DNA from: Thiomicrorhabdus sp.
GTDB lineage: Bacteria > Pseudomonadota > Gammaproteobacteria > Thiomicrospirales > Thiomicrospiraceae
NCBI RefSeq assembly: GCF_963677875.1
Contig: NZ_OY782564.1
Location: forward strand, 62,001 to 126,000
Reading direction: 5' to 3'
Length of the DNA: 64,000 bases
The notes under the pieces were generated by a model that had not been told where the DNA came from, ran no database searches, and worked only from the letters and a program-made list of their open reading frames with translations. Position 1 is the stretch's first letter. Each line of letters opens with the position of its first letter. This document shows, in pieces, positions 9,971 through 18,495 of this stretch. Made by a program: the position numbers and the translations under genes.

Positions 9971-10486
9971 ATGCAACGATTTAAACTGGGAGCCGCGCTG
10001 CTTCTAAGCCTGACTCTTTTCAGTCTGCCAAGCCATGCCGCAGAACCCGCCAAAAGCAACTTTCAACTCAAACCGGTTCCGGAGCTGCAAGATCCGCCAA
10101 GCGACCGTTTTCCTGGCGATCCTCCGGAGCATAAAGCCGTTTATATGTGGAATAAGGCCGATGCCGATTATCAGCACGGCATTCTTAATTCAATCCAGGC
10201 AATGATCAAACGCTACGGGGACAATGTCTCGATTGCAGTTGTTGCCATCGGCCCGGGGCTGCATGTTCTGGCGAAAAAACCCCAGCGCGAAGTCGAAGCA
10301 CTCACTTATGAACGCGTCGGCAGCTTTGCCAAGGATTACAATGTCCGCTGGATCGCGTGCGGAAATACCATGAATACCATCCACTGGAGCGACTCGGATA
10401 TGCGTCCATTTGCAGAATATTCCGAAGTCGGGGCTGCCGCTTTAATGGAACTTCAGGAAGAAGGTTACAAGCTGCTGGTTTGGTAA
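9971..10486 (+). CDS. Secreted DsrE/DsrF-like protein
   Basis: A 171-residue protein with a clear signal peptide (about 1-23, ending SLPSHA), so it is probably periplasmic. The mature part resembles the DsrE fold: VSIAVVAIGPGLHVL as a central strand-loop, one cysteine at Cys130 in WIACGNTM, and a C-terminal EEGYKLLVW. In cytoplasmic DsrE/TusD proteins the single conserved cysteine carries persulfide, which suggests sulfur handling outside the cytoplasm. I chose the ATG at 9971 because AGGAG sits seven bases upstream; an upstream ATG at 9917 would bury the signal peptide. A strong terminator follows. Confidence 0.72.
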   Translation: MQRFKLGAALLLSLTLFSLPSHAAEPAKSNFQLKPVPELQDPPSDRFPGDPPEHKAVYMWNKADADYQHGILNSIQAMIKRYGDNVSIAVVAIGPGLHVLAKKPQREVEALTYERVGSFAKDYNVRWIACGNTMNTIHWSDSDMRPFAEYSEVGAAALMELQEEGYKLLVW

Positions 10487-10513
10487 AAGAATTTTCCAAC
10501 CCCTCAGAAACCG

Positions 10514-10542
10514 AAAAGCGGAACATTTGTTCCGCTTTTTTT
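10514..10542 (+). terminator. Rho-independent terminator after the DsrE-like gene
   Basis: A perfect 10-11 bp stem (AAAGCGGAAC / GTTCCGCTTT) with an ATTT loop runs directly into a T tract. It ends the DsrE-like transcript. Confidence 0.9.
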
Positions 10543-10583
10543 ATTGCTGCGACAGACAGCCAAACACTTATCACAATCGACGT

Positions 10584-11411
10584 TTATTGCTTTTCCCGAT
10601 CCTGCAAAAGCAGATCGATTTTGGCATGCAGCAAAGCCACTTCTTCAGCCAGCTGGCGTTCTGAGGACATGATTTCTTCCTGCTTGTCGCCCAGTTTTTC
10701 CGCTTCCATTTTCTTATGCTCTTCGTCCAGCACCTCGACCACAATTCCGATCATCATATTCAGAAACACGAACGCCGAAAAGAAAATAAACGTTATATAG
10801 TAAATCCAGCTCAGGGAATATACCGCCATGGTTTCATACATGACATCGGTCCAATCCTCGAACGTCGCCACCCGGAACAAGGTAAGCAGAGCGATCCCCA
10901 AATCTCCCCACAACTGCGGATTGATCTGAGAAAACAACAAATTACCGATGACCGCGTACAGATAAAAAATGATGAACATCAGCAACGCGACATATCCCAT
11001 TCGCGGCAAGGCATTAATCAACGCCGTCACCAGAACGCGCAATTCCGGGATAAAGGAGATCAAACGCATAACGCGGAATAAACGCAACATTCGCGCAATC
11101 AGTGCATATTCGGAATCGTCCAGCGGAATCAAACTGACAACAACGATCACGAAATCAAAAATATTCCATCCTTTCTTAAAGAAATCCCGTAAACGATCCT
11201 CGGCCGCCATACGGATAAGAATTTCCACCAGAAAGAACAGAGTGACTGCATAATCCAGGAAAATCAGAATCGCCGTCGCGGTTTCATTCAACTGATAAGT
11301 TCGGATTCCGATCATCAGCGACGAAAACAAAATCACTGCAATAACGAACATCTCAAAAATTTTGTTGTCGCGAACGCTTTGAAAACCTTCTTTAAAAGCA
11401 CTCCAAGTCAT
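10584..11411 (-). CDS. Single-domain voltage-gated cation channel (BacNav/Cav type)
   Basis: One-repeat, six-helix ion channel of 275 residues expected to form a tetramer in the inner membrane. S4 carries four arginines three residues apart (Arg107, 110, 113, 116), the voltage sensor. The pore helix leads into a filter TFEDWTD at 183-189, and S6 contains FVFLNMMIGIVVEV. A charged C-terminal coiled coil (about 228-270) matches the tetramerisation tail of bacterial channels. NaChBac-type Na+ filters read TLESW; the extra acids here resemble the Ca2+-selective engineered CavAb filter TLDDWSD. The ATG at 11411 has AAGG upstream; a longer start at 11441 is less likely. Confidence 0.85.
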   Translation of the reverse strand: MTWSAFKEGFQSVRDNKIFEMFVIAVILFSSLMIGIRTYQLNETATAILIFLDYAVTLFFLVEILIRMAAEDRLRDFFKKGWNIFDFVIVVVSLIPLDDSEYALIARMLRLFRVMRLISFIPELRVLVTALINALPRMGYVALLMFIIFYLYAVIGNLLFSQINPQLWGDLGIALLTLFRVATFEDWTDVMYETMAVYSLSWIYYITFIFFSAFVFLNMMIGIVVEVLDEEHKKMEAEKLGDKQEEIMSSERQLAEEVALLHAKIDLLLQDREKQ

Positions 11412-11573
11412 GTATTTCACCTTCAAAAACCAAATCGGCACCGGCCGAAACTCCAGAAGCTAATAAAAGCCTTTTTTCTCAAGTAGAGAAATCGAGCGTA
11501 TTTTACTTAAAAATCCTCCCGGTGAAATTGTTAAAATAAGATTTTTTTATTACACATTCAAGCGGAGTTTATC

Positions 11574-11825
11574 ATGGCGAAAATAGAAGTCATCGGTCAG
11601 GGCGAATGCGAATTCGACGGCCAGTTTTCGATGTTGGATGCACTCGATGAAAGCGGATTTGACATGCCTTACAGCTGCCGGGGAGGAAACTGCGGAGCAT
11701 GCGTGGTTCGTCTGGTTTCCGGCGAAGTGGAAGAGATTCAAACGCCAATCTACGAACCGGGCGAAGGTGAAATTCTGACCTGCAGTGTTATCCCACTGAC
11801 CGATGTCGTCATTGAAGTAATCTAA
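11574..11825 (+). CDS. [2Fe-2S] ferredoxin, plant type
   Basis: An 83-residue electron carrier. Ligands are Cys35, Cys40, Cys43 and Cys70 in SCRGGNCGACVV and LTCSV, the C-x4-C-x2-C-xn-C spacing of plant/YfaE-type ferredoxins. There is no signal peptide, so it is cytoplasmic. Small ferredoxins of this kind reduce oxygenases or the ribonucleotide reductase cofactor; no partner gene lies beside it. It stands alone as a single-gene unit, closed by the shared terminator with pstS. Confidence 0.9.
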   Translation: MAKIEVIGQGECEFDGQFSMLDALDESGFDMPYSCRGGNCGACVVRLVSGEVEEIQTPIYEPGEGEILTCSVIPLTDVVIEVI

Positions 11826-11903
11826 AAACAGCGGGCAGGTACCCAAGCCCAGCCTGTCTAAAAATGTCTAAAAACCTTAGCGAGCTTTTTCTACAGACAT
11901 AAA

Positions 11904-11927
11904 AAAACCCTGCCGAAGCAGGGTTTT
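11904..11927. terminator. Bidirectional terminator between ferredoxin gene and pstS
   Basis: AAAACCCTGC, loop CGAA, GCAGGGTTTT. A-rich and T-rich flanks allow function for both convergent genes. Confidence 0.88.
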
Positions 11928-11946
11928 CTTTGCAGAGATCGCAAGC

Positions 11947-12906
11947 TTATTGGATTTTAGCCAACTGCTCCATAGCGACCTTGTGAGGAAGCGCGATATA
12001 ACCGTCTTTAACAACGTCTTCCTGACCTTTCTTGGAAAGAACCAACTTAACGAATTCTTTTACGACCGGCTCAAGTGGCTTGTTAGGCGCTTTGTTTACG
12101 TAAACGTACAACAAACGAGACAGAGGATAAGTACCGTTTACCGCATTGATCGGGTTAGCTTCGATAAATGGCTTCCCTTCTTTCTTAGTTAGAGGAACCG
12201 CTTTAACACCTGCTGTTTTATAACCGATACCGGAATAGCCGATACCGTTCAAAGAAGCTGAAACCGATTGAACAACTGAAGCCGAGCCTGGCTGTTCATT
12301 TACAGATGACTTGTAGTCACCTTTACAAAGCGCTTTCTTCTTGTAGTAACCGTAAGTACCGGAAACCGAGTTACGTCCGTAAAGCTGGATGGTTTTATCG
12401 GCCAATTCACCGCTCACACCAACCTGACCCCAGGTCGTAACATCTTCTTTATAACCACATTTACGAGTTGAAGAGAAAATTGCATCAACTTGAGGAATCG
12501 TCAAACCTTCAATTGGGTTGTCTTTGTTGACATACACCGCCAAAGCATCGATTGCTACCGCGATAGGCGTAGGCTTGTAACCGTGCTTCTGTTCAAACAT
12601 TTCAACTTCTTTTGACTTCATTTTACGGCTCATAGGACCGATGTTTGAAGTGCTTTCAGTTAGCGCTGGAGGCGCAGTTGAAGAACCGGCAGCCTGAATC
12701 TGAATATTAACGTTAGGGTAAGTACGCTTGAACTCTTCAGCCCACAAAGTCATCAAATTAGCAAGTGTATCTGAACCAACGGAAGAAAGGTTACCGGAAA
12801 TACCGGAAACTTTTTCATACGTCGGAAGCTCTTCGGCAAACGCCGAAGAAGGCGCAAAAGAAACTGCCGCCAGTCCCATTGCCAATAGAAGGTTGGTTTT
12901 TTTCAT
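11947..12906 (-). CDS. pstS: Phosphate-binding periplasmic protein PstS
   Basis: Periplasmic phosphate receptor of the high-affinity PstSCAB transporter. A signal peptide covers residues 1-24 (ends PSSAFA). The ligand-binding loops VGSDTLANL and [12 protein letters not shown] and the later [13 protein letters not shown] are typical of PstS (PF12849 type). Length 319. It is transcribed alone, divergent from pit and about 5.6 kb from the pstCAB-phoU-phoBR operon. Separate transcription fits the need for excess binding protein. The promoter has tandem Pho boxes. Confidence 0.95.
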   Translation of the reverse strand: MKKTNLLLAMGLAAVSFAPSSAFAEELPTYEKVSGISGNLSSVGSDTLANLMTLWAEEFKRTYPNVNIQIQAAGSSTAPPALTESTSNIGPMSRKMKSKEVEMFEQKHGYKPTPIAVAIDALAVYVNKDNPIEGLTIPQVDAIFSSTRKCGYKEDVTTWGQVGVSGELADKTIQLYGRNSVSGTYGYYKKKALCKGDYKSSVNEQPGSASVVQSVSASLNGIGYSGIGYKTAGVKAVPLTKKEGKPFIEANPINAVNGTYPLSRLLYVYVNKAPNKPLEPVVKEFVKLVLSKKGQEDVVKDGYIALPHKVAMEQLAKIQ

Positions 12907-12950
12907 CTGTCGTTCTCCAAAGTTGAAACAGCATCCAAAAGGTGAAGCAA

Positions 12951-13006
12951 ATTATAAAAAGGCAACATAAAAGTAACTTGACACTAATATTACAAACAGA
13001 TGACAA
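12951..13006 (-). promoter_or_regulatory. pstS promoter with tandem Pho boxes
   Basis: On the minus strand four 7-mers repeat every 11 bases: TTGTCAT (13000-13006), TTGTAAT (12989-12995), GTGTCAA (12978-12984) and CTTTTAT (12967-12973). They match the Pho-box half-site CTGTCAT to different degrees. A perfect TATAAT (12951-12956) lies 10 bases after the last repeat, as at E. coli PhoB-activated promoters, where PhoB replaces the -35 element. Confidence 0.8.
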
Positions 13007-13059
13007 ATAGCGAGCCATCAAAGGAATTACGATTCTAAAAATCGCCGTAAAATCCCATC

Positions 13060-13077
13060 CTGTCATCTTTTCGTAAC
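13060..13077 (+). promoter_or_regulatory. Possible Pho box upstream of pit
   Basis: CTGTCAT, four bases, TCGTAAC on the plus strand. The first half-site is perfect and the second weak (4 of 7). The likely pit -10 (TATACA, 13105-13110) is too far downstream for standard PhoB activation, so this is tentative. Confidence 0.4.
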
Positions 13078-13152
13078 AAAAATCCCCCTTTCCAAGCCTT
13101 TTTCTATACAATTCATCCGATTGACCTCACTCATAAAAAGAGCCGTTTATTT

Positions 13153-14736
13153 ATGGAATTTCGAGACATAAACGATATCGAAAACGCTACCTCCCGCGGA
13201 CGCAAGGAGATGTTTCGTTTCGGCATCGTCATACTCTTTATCACTCTGATCCTGCTATTCACCTCCAGCCTTCCAGTACACAACACAACTCTCAGCGTCG
13301 AACTGGTTGTTGCCGCCATGATCGGTGGCTATATGGCTTTAAACATCGGTGCCAATGACGTTGCCAACAATGTCGGACCGGCGGTCGGTTCCAAAGCCCT
13401 GACCCTGACAGGTGCCATTATCATTGCCGCAATTTTCGAATCTTCCGGCGCTTTGATCGCCGGCGGCGATGTTGTCTCGACCATTAAAAAAGGCATCATT
13501 GATCCGGCCTTGATCAGCGATCCGGAAACCTTTATCTGGCTGATGATGGCCGCCCTCCTGGCCGGAGCCATCTGGCTGAATATCGCCACTGCCGTCGGGG
13601 CACCGGTATCAACGACCCACTCAATCGTCGGCGGTGTTCTCGGAGCCGGTATCGCTGCAGCCGGTTGGAATATCGCCAACTGGGACAAGATGGGTGCGAT
13701 TGCCGCCAGCTGGATCATCTCTCCGGTCATCGGCGGGATTATTGCAGCCGGATTCCTGATGTGGATAAAACGCGGTATCACCTACACGGAAAACATGATC
13801 GAATCAGCACAAAAGCTCCTGCCTTTTCTGATCGCGATTATGGCCTGGTCGTTTTCCACTTACCTGGTATTAAAAGGCCTGAAACACATCTGGAAAGTCG
13901 ACTTTCTGAGCGCCACCCTGATCGGCCTCGTCATTGCCTTTCTCGTCTACCTTCTGGTAAAACCCGGCATTCACCGTCAAGCTGAACGCATGCAAAACGA
14001 GCTGGAAAATCCTAAGGCTGCCGTCAACTCTCTATTCACCATTCCATTGATTTTCGCGGCCGCCTTACTGAGTTTCGCGCACGGAGCCAACGACGTCGCC
14101 AATGCCGTCGGCCCTCTGGCCGCGATCCACGACTCGATTCAGCATCACGGTATCTCAACTAAAGCGGAAATCCCGCTCTGGGTCATGTTGATCGGGGCAG
14201 TCGGCATCAGTCTCGGATTACTGCTTTTCGGACCAAAGCTAATCCGTACCGTCGGTTCGGAAATCACCGAACTGGATCAGATGCGTGCTTTCTCAATCGC
14301 CATGGCAGCAGCCATCACGGTTATTATCGCTTCACAACTGGGATTGCCGGTCAGCTCAACTCATATCGCTGTCGGTGGGATTTTCGGTGTCGGCTTCCTG
14401 CGCGAATATCTGAAACGCAGTTACGCCAAAGCAGTGCAGGAAATTCGTGATCATCATCAGGGAGCTGACGAAGAGATGGTGGAACAATTCATCAAACGTT
14501 TCTCTTCAGCTTCACTGGCGGAAAAGAAATTCTTATTGAGTCAGCTGAAGGAAAAAACGGCCGAAGTCTCTTTGAGTAAAAAAGAGCGTAAATCGCTGAA
14601 TAAGGTGTACCAGAAGGAGCTGGTCAAACGCTCGGCTTTCTTGAAAATCGTTGCCGCCTGGGTCATCACCGTTCCGGCCTCGGCATTGCTGGCGGCCCTG
14701 TTCTACTTTGCCATCCGCGGAATGATGTTGCCTTAA
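13153..14736 (+). CDS. pit: Pit-family inorganic phosphate transporter
   Basis: Low-affinity, cation-coupled phosphate permease of the PiT family, 527 residues. The duplicated signature is seen as GANDVANNVGPAVGS in the N-terminal half and GANDVANAVGPLAAI in the C-terminal half, each followed by a conserved S/T-T-H loop (VSTTHSIVGG and VSSTHIAVGG). About ten hydrophobic helices surround a hydrophilic loop, and a charged region near 435-495 precedes the last helix. Divergent from pstS. Having both systems side by side allows a switch between low- and high-affinity uptake. Confidence 0.92.
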   Translation: MEFRDINDIENATSRGRKEMFRFGIVILFITLILLFTSSLPVHNTTLSVELVVAAMIGGYMALNIGANDVANNVGPAVGSKALTLTGAIIIAAIFESSGALIAGGDVVSTIKKGIIDPALISDPETFIWLMMAALLAGAIWLNIATAVGAPVSTTHSIVGGVLGAGIAAAGWNIANWDKMGAIAASWIISPVIGGIIAAGFLMWIKRGITYTENMIESAQKLLPFLIAIMAWSFSTYLVLKGLKHIWKVDFLSATLIGLVIAFLVYLLVKPGIHRQAERMQNELENPKAAVNSLFTIPLIFAAALLSFAHGANDVANAVGPLAAIHDSIQHHGISTKAEIPLWVMLIGAVGISLGLLLFGPKLIRTVGSEITELDQMRAFSIAMAAAITVIIASQLGLPVSSTHIAVGGIFGVGFLREYLKRSYAKAVQEIRDHHQGADEEMVEQFIKRFSSASLAEKKFLLSQLKEKTAEVSLSKKERKSLNKVYQKELVKRSAFLKIVAAWVITVPASALLAALFYFAIRGMMLP

Positions 14737-14772
14737 GCAAGGCCCGATCATTCTAACTGCAGCAATTCTGCC

Positions 14773-14811
14773 AAACGCCTCTTGACTCCCAAGTCTGGAG
14801 GCGTTTTTATT
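14773..14811. terminator. Terminator between pit and phoR
   Basis: AAACGCCTC and GAGGCGTTT enclose a 16-base loop, with a T-rich tail on the plus strand. It ends pit and overlaps the last codons of convergent phoR. Confidence 0.8.
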
Positions 14812-16111
14812 TTTTGGCTTTCAAGGCAATTTTCGCCGGGAAATCGCAGCGGAAAGTGCTTCCCTTGCCGAGCAGGCTGTCGATATGCAGATGCGCCTGG
14901 TGCTTTTCCAAAACGTGTTTGACAATTGCCAAACCGAGACCGGTACCGCCAGTGCCGCGCGAACGGTCTTTATCCACGCGATAAAAACGTTCTGTCAGTC
15001 GCGGAATATGCTCCTGAGCAATACCAAGCCCCTGATCACTGACGGCAAAATGCACTCCATCCTTATCCTGATACCAACGGGCTTTGATCTCACCACCTTC
15101 CGGCGAATAACGGACGGCATTGGCAACCAGATTCATAAAAACGCTTTTTAACGGTTCTGCGTAGCCTTTCAGCCACAGATGGGTATCGATTTCAAAGACG
15201 ATTTTATGCTCATCGCTGCCTAACTGACGCGCTTCGATGGCCAGTTGCTTTAGAATTTCCGGCACATCAACCGGCTCGGATTCGGCATTGATCGAGTCAG
15301 CCTCCATCGTCGACAGTGTCAGCAAATCTTCAATAATCGCCTGCATGCGCACCGCCTGAGTTGTCATATGCTCCAGCGGCAAATCCCACTGCGGGTTGCG
15401 TTCCCCGGGCATATCGCTCATCAACTCCAGATAGCCTTTCAGCACCGTCAAAGGCGTGCGCAACTCGTGCGAAGCATTGGCAATGAAATCGCGACGAATC
15501 TGCGCCAGCTGATAAAGCTCGGTAATGTCGCTCGCTACAACCAGTTTGTGGGTTTCAAAATAGGGAATGATCTGCACTTTGTAAGTCCGGCGGCTGCCGC
15601 GCAAGGCGTGAATGATCAAAGGGGCGTCGAAGTTCCCCTGGCGGAAATATTTCAAGAATTCCGGCTGTCGAATAATCCCTTCTACCTTGCGGCCAATGTC
15701 TTGATGACGTAAACCGAGAATTTTTTTCGATGGCTGATTAAACCATTCCACATCATTGTGCTGATCAAGGGAAACAATCGCATTCGGAATCAACATCGAA
15801 GCCGCTTTGAACTGCTCGGATTTATACAGGTAAAGGTCGGCGTGTTTTTCCAGCGCACGCTGCTTTTTGGAAACCTGATAGGTCAGTTCGCTCCACAGAC
15901 CGGAAGCCGGAGGAAAAATCCGATGGGTACTGCCCTCCATCCATTTCTCAAAGCGGTGCATGCTCCACAAATGACGGGCGATATAGACAAAAATAAAGAA
16001 AAACAGGGATTGCAGCCACCAATCGGTGAACCAGGCAAAAAACATCAACCCCCAAACTGCACCGATAATCCAGGTCAGTTCACGTTTAACGCCTGCCGAC
16101 AGCAAGTTCAA
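14807..16111 (-). CDS. phoR: Phosphate regulon sensor histidine kinase PhoR
   Basis: Membrane kinase that signals phosphate limitation to PhoB through PstSCAB and PhoU. Two N-terminal hydrophobic segments (about 13-47) and a PAS-like domain (about 100-195) precede the HisKA box FIANASHELRTPLTVLKGY with His215. The ATPase motifs follow: N box MNLVANAVRYSPEGG, DQGLGI and GGTGLGLAIVKHV. No ATG is available near the N-terminus. A TTG at 16111 overlaps the phoB stop, and a second TTG at 16105 has GAGG seven bases upstream; either could start translation. Last gene of the pst-pho operon. Confidence 0.92.
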   Translation of the reverse strand: MNLLSAGVKRELTWIIGAVWGLMFFAWFTDWWLQSLFFFIFVYIARHLWSMHRFEKWMEGSTHRIFPPASGLWSELTYQVSKKQRALEKHADLYLYKSEQFKAASMLIPNAIVSLDQHNDVEWFNQPSKKILGLRHQDIGRKVEGIIRQPEFLKYFRQGNFDAPLIIHALRGSRRTYKVQIIPYFETHKLVVASDITELYQLAQIRRDFIANASHELRTPLTVLKGYLELMSDMPGERNPQWDLPLEHMTTQAVRMQAIIEDLLTLSTMEADSINAESEPVDVPEILKQLAIEARQLGSDEHKIVFEIDTHLWLKGYAEPLKSVFMNLVANAVRYSPEGGEIKARWYQDKDGVHFAVSDQGLGIAQEHIPRLTERFYRVDKDRSRGTGGTGLGLAIVKHVLEKHQAHLHIDSLLGKGSTFRCDFPAKIALKAKK

Positions 16112-16806
16112 TCCTCAACGACCGAGAAACGATATCCCGCTCCGCGAATGGTTTGGATATAATCGGCAACCCCTTCAGGCTCCAGCAGTTTGCGCAGACG
16201 ACGAATATGCACGTCGACGGTTCTTTCCTCAACCACAATGTTCACCCCCCAGACCTGATCCAGTAGCTGGGCGCGGGAGTACACCCGGTTCGGATGCGAA
16301 ATAAAGAATTGCACCAGTTTGAATTCCGTTGGTCCAAGTTTAATTTCGGCGTCGTCAACAAAAAAACGATGACTGCTCAAGTCCAACGTCATACGGCCAA
16401 CTTCCAGGCGGTCGCTGTTCTTTTTGTCAACGGTTTGCCGCCGAAGCTGCGCCTGCACGCGGGCAACCAGTGCCCGGGGAGAAAACGGCTTGACCACATA
16501 GTCGTCGGCGCCGGCATCGAACCCCTTGACCTGATCCTCTTCTTCTCCGCGCGCCGTCAGCATAATGATCGGAATCGCGGCGGTTTTATCGCTCTGCTTG
16601 AGACGTTGCGCCAAAGAAACGCCGGAAATGCCCGGCAGCATCCAATCCAACAAAATCAGATCCGGGCGAGAATCCAAAGCGATTTTCCCGCCTTCTTCGG
16701 CATTTTCGGCTTCCAGAACTTGATACCCTGAAGAACTCAAGGTGAACTTCAGCATATCGCGAATAGCCGCTTCGTCTTCGATAACTAGAATGGTCTTTTG
16801 AGCCAA
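16108..16806 (-). CDS. phoB: Phosphate regulon response regulator PhoB
   Basis: OmpR-family transcription factor that binds Pho boxes when phosphorylated. The receiver domain (1-120) has the acidic pocket VIEDE, the phospho-acceptor Asp54 in ILLDWMLPG and the conserved IIMLTARGEE. The C-terminal winged helix includes LGPTEFKLVQFFI and VDVHIRRLRKLLEP. Its stop overlaps the phoR start. Predicted targets in this window are the pstS and pstC promoters, so the operon is probably self-activating. Confidence 0.95.
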   Translation of the reverse strand: MAQKTILVIEDEAAIRDMLKFTLSSSGYQVLEAENAEEGGKIALDSRPDLILLDWMLPGISGVSLAQRLKQSDKTAAIPIIMLTARGEEEDQVKGFDAGADDYVVKPFSPRALVARVQAQLRRQTVDKKNSDRLEVGRMTLDLSSHRFFVDDAEIKLGPTEFKLVQFFISHPNRVYSRAQLLDQVWGVNIVVEERTVDVHIRRLRKLLEPEGVADYIQTIRGAGYRFSVVED

Positions 16807-16820
16807 GTCGATTTCTCCGT

Positions 16821-17570
16821 TTAGGATTCCGATGAATTCTCGGCCTCTAATTCTGCCATAAACTTAGACAGTTTTTCAGTGTTCATGTGGCGAACGTCTT
16901 TACCTTCGGTCAAATACACCATGCTTTCGGCAATATTTGCGGCATGATCGGTAATTCGCTCGCTGGCACGCAGCGCCAAAACCATTTCAAGCAGATACTT
17001 ACACTCGATCTCCGGCTTGCTGAATGCCTTCTCCATTTCGGCCATCGCTTCTTTCAAAGCCACGTCCATACGTTCTTCGTCACCGACGATGTGTACGACA
17101 TTCCCCAAGTCCAGATTGGCAAAAGCATCCATCGCCTTGCCAAGCATGTCCATTCCGCAGACGGTCATTTCGACCAACGCCTGATAACCCGGCATTGCCT
17201 GACAACCATAAGGCGATTCGGCCATAACGCCGGCCAGTCTGGCAACCTTGACGGCTTCGTCCCCCATTCGTTCCAGATCAACCGCGATACGGATCGCGAT
17301 GATGATCAGGCGCAGATCAGATGCAGTCGGCTGTTGACGAGCCAGTACGCGAGCGCTCAAGCGGTCAATTTCCATCTCTTCCTTGTTAATGACCTTATCG
17401 ATGCGCTTCACTTCCTGCACCACATCACTGTCATCGCATTTCAAGGCTTCGATTGTCTGTTCAAGCTGACTTTCGACCAATCCGCCCATTTCCAACACTT
17501 GATTGAACAGATCCTCCAGGTCGCGATTCATCCGTTCAGATATATGACGGTTATATTCAGAATTTTGCAT
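16821..17570 (-). CDS. phoU: Phosphate signalling protein PhoU
   Basis: Peripheral protein linking the PstB-containing transporter to PhoR and keeping the Pho regulon off when phosphate is plentiful. At 249 residues it is the usual two-repeat all-helical PhoU fold, with acidic E-x3-D type metal-binding segments (for example MNRDLEDLFNQVLEMGGLVE and VDLERMGDEAVKVARL). It lies between pstB and phoB, 14 bases from phoB. Confidence 0.95.
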   Translation of the reverse strand: MQNSEYNRHISERMNRDLEDLFNQVLEMGGLVESQLEQTIEALKCDDSDVVQEVKRIDKVINKEEMEIDRLSARVLARQQPTASDLRLIIIAIRIAVDLERMGDEAVKVARLAGVMAESPYGCQAMPGYQALVEMTVCGMDMLGKAMDAFANLDLGNVVHIVGDEERMDVALKEAMAEMEKAFSKPEIECKYLLEMVLALRASERITDHAANIAESMVYLTEGKDVRHMNTEKLSKFMAELEAENSSES

Positions 17571-17595
17571 AAGTTTATCTCCTCAAAAATTATTC

Positions 17596-18414
17596 TTAAC
17601 CGTAACGACCTGTAATGTAATCTTCGGTACGCTTAACCTTGGGATTGGTAAACAGAGTGTCCGTATCAGTATATTCGATCAATTCGCCCATATACATAAA
17701 GGCAGTGTAATCGGAAACACGCGCTGCCTGTTGCATATTGTGAGTAACGATCAGAATCGTAAAGTTCTTCTTCAATTCAAAGATCAGCTCTTCAATCGCC
17801 AAGGTAGAAATCGGATCCAATGCCGACGTCGGCTCATCCAGAAGGAGAACTTCCGGCTTGATGGCAATCGCGCGTGCAATGCACAAACGCTGCTGCTGCC
17901 CGCCGGACATTCCCAAAGCGTTTTCGTTCAGACGATCTTTGGCCTCTTCCCAAAGCCCGGCACCTTTCAGCGCCCACTCCACGGTTTCGTCCAGAACCGA
18001 TTTATCGGAGATACCCTGCAAACGCAAACCGTAGCATACATTTTCGTAAATCGATTTTGGGAAAGGGTTCGGCTTTTGAAACACCATTCCGACACGACGG
18101 CGCAAAGCGGCTACATCCATATCTTTGGAGTACATGTCATCGCCGTGTAGAGTCATCTCACCTTCGGTGCTGACAATGTCAATCAGATCATTCATACGGT
18201 TAAAGCAGCGCAACAAAGTAGACTTACCGCACCCGGACGGGCCGATAAAAGCGGTGACGCGATGCTCTGGCACCGACATGGTGACCTTATGCAAGGCGCG
18301 CTTGTCGCCATAGTATAAATCCCAGTCCTTCACTTCAATGGCGATTTTTTCATCCGCCAGAGAAAGCTGTCGATTTTCGCGATCCATGGCAATGCTTACA
18401 TTGTTTTCACTCAT
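17596..18414 (-). CDS. pstB: Phosphate ABC transporter ATPase PstB
   Basis: ATP-hydrolysing subunit of PstSCAB. The Walker [12 protein letters not shown], the signature [14 protein letters not shown], the Walker [14 protein letters not shown] and the switch His in [16 protein letters not shown] are intact. The extension MDREN before [12 protein letters not shown] is typical of gammaproteobacterial PstB. Length 272. It lies 81 bases downstream of pstA, a larger gap than elsewhere in the operon but without a clear promoter or terminator. Confidence 0.96.
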   Translation of the reverse strand: MSENNVSIAMDRENRQLSLADEKIAIEVKDWDLYYGDKRALHKVTMSVPEHRVTAFIGPSGCGKSTLLRCFNRMNDLIDIVSTEGEMTLHGDDMYSKDMDVAALRRRVGMVFQKPNPFPKSIYENVCYGLRLQGISDKSVLDETVEWALKGAGLWEEAKDRLNENALGMSGGQQQRLCIARAIAIKPEVLLLDEPTSALDPISTLAIEELIFELKKNFTILIVTHNMQQAARVSDYTAFMYMGELIEYTDTDTLFTNPKVKRTEDYITGRYG

Positions 18415-18495
18415 TTCTTAATCCTCATAGAGCAGCGGCACCGACGGACGCTGCCAATACAAATCCGTATCAAATTTTTAAATCGTGGAATCCGA

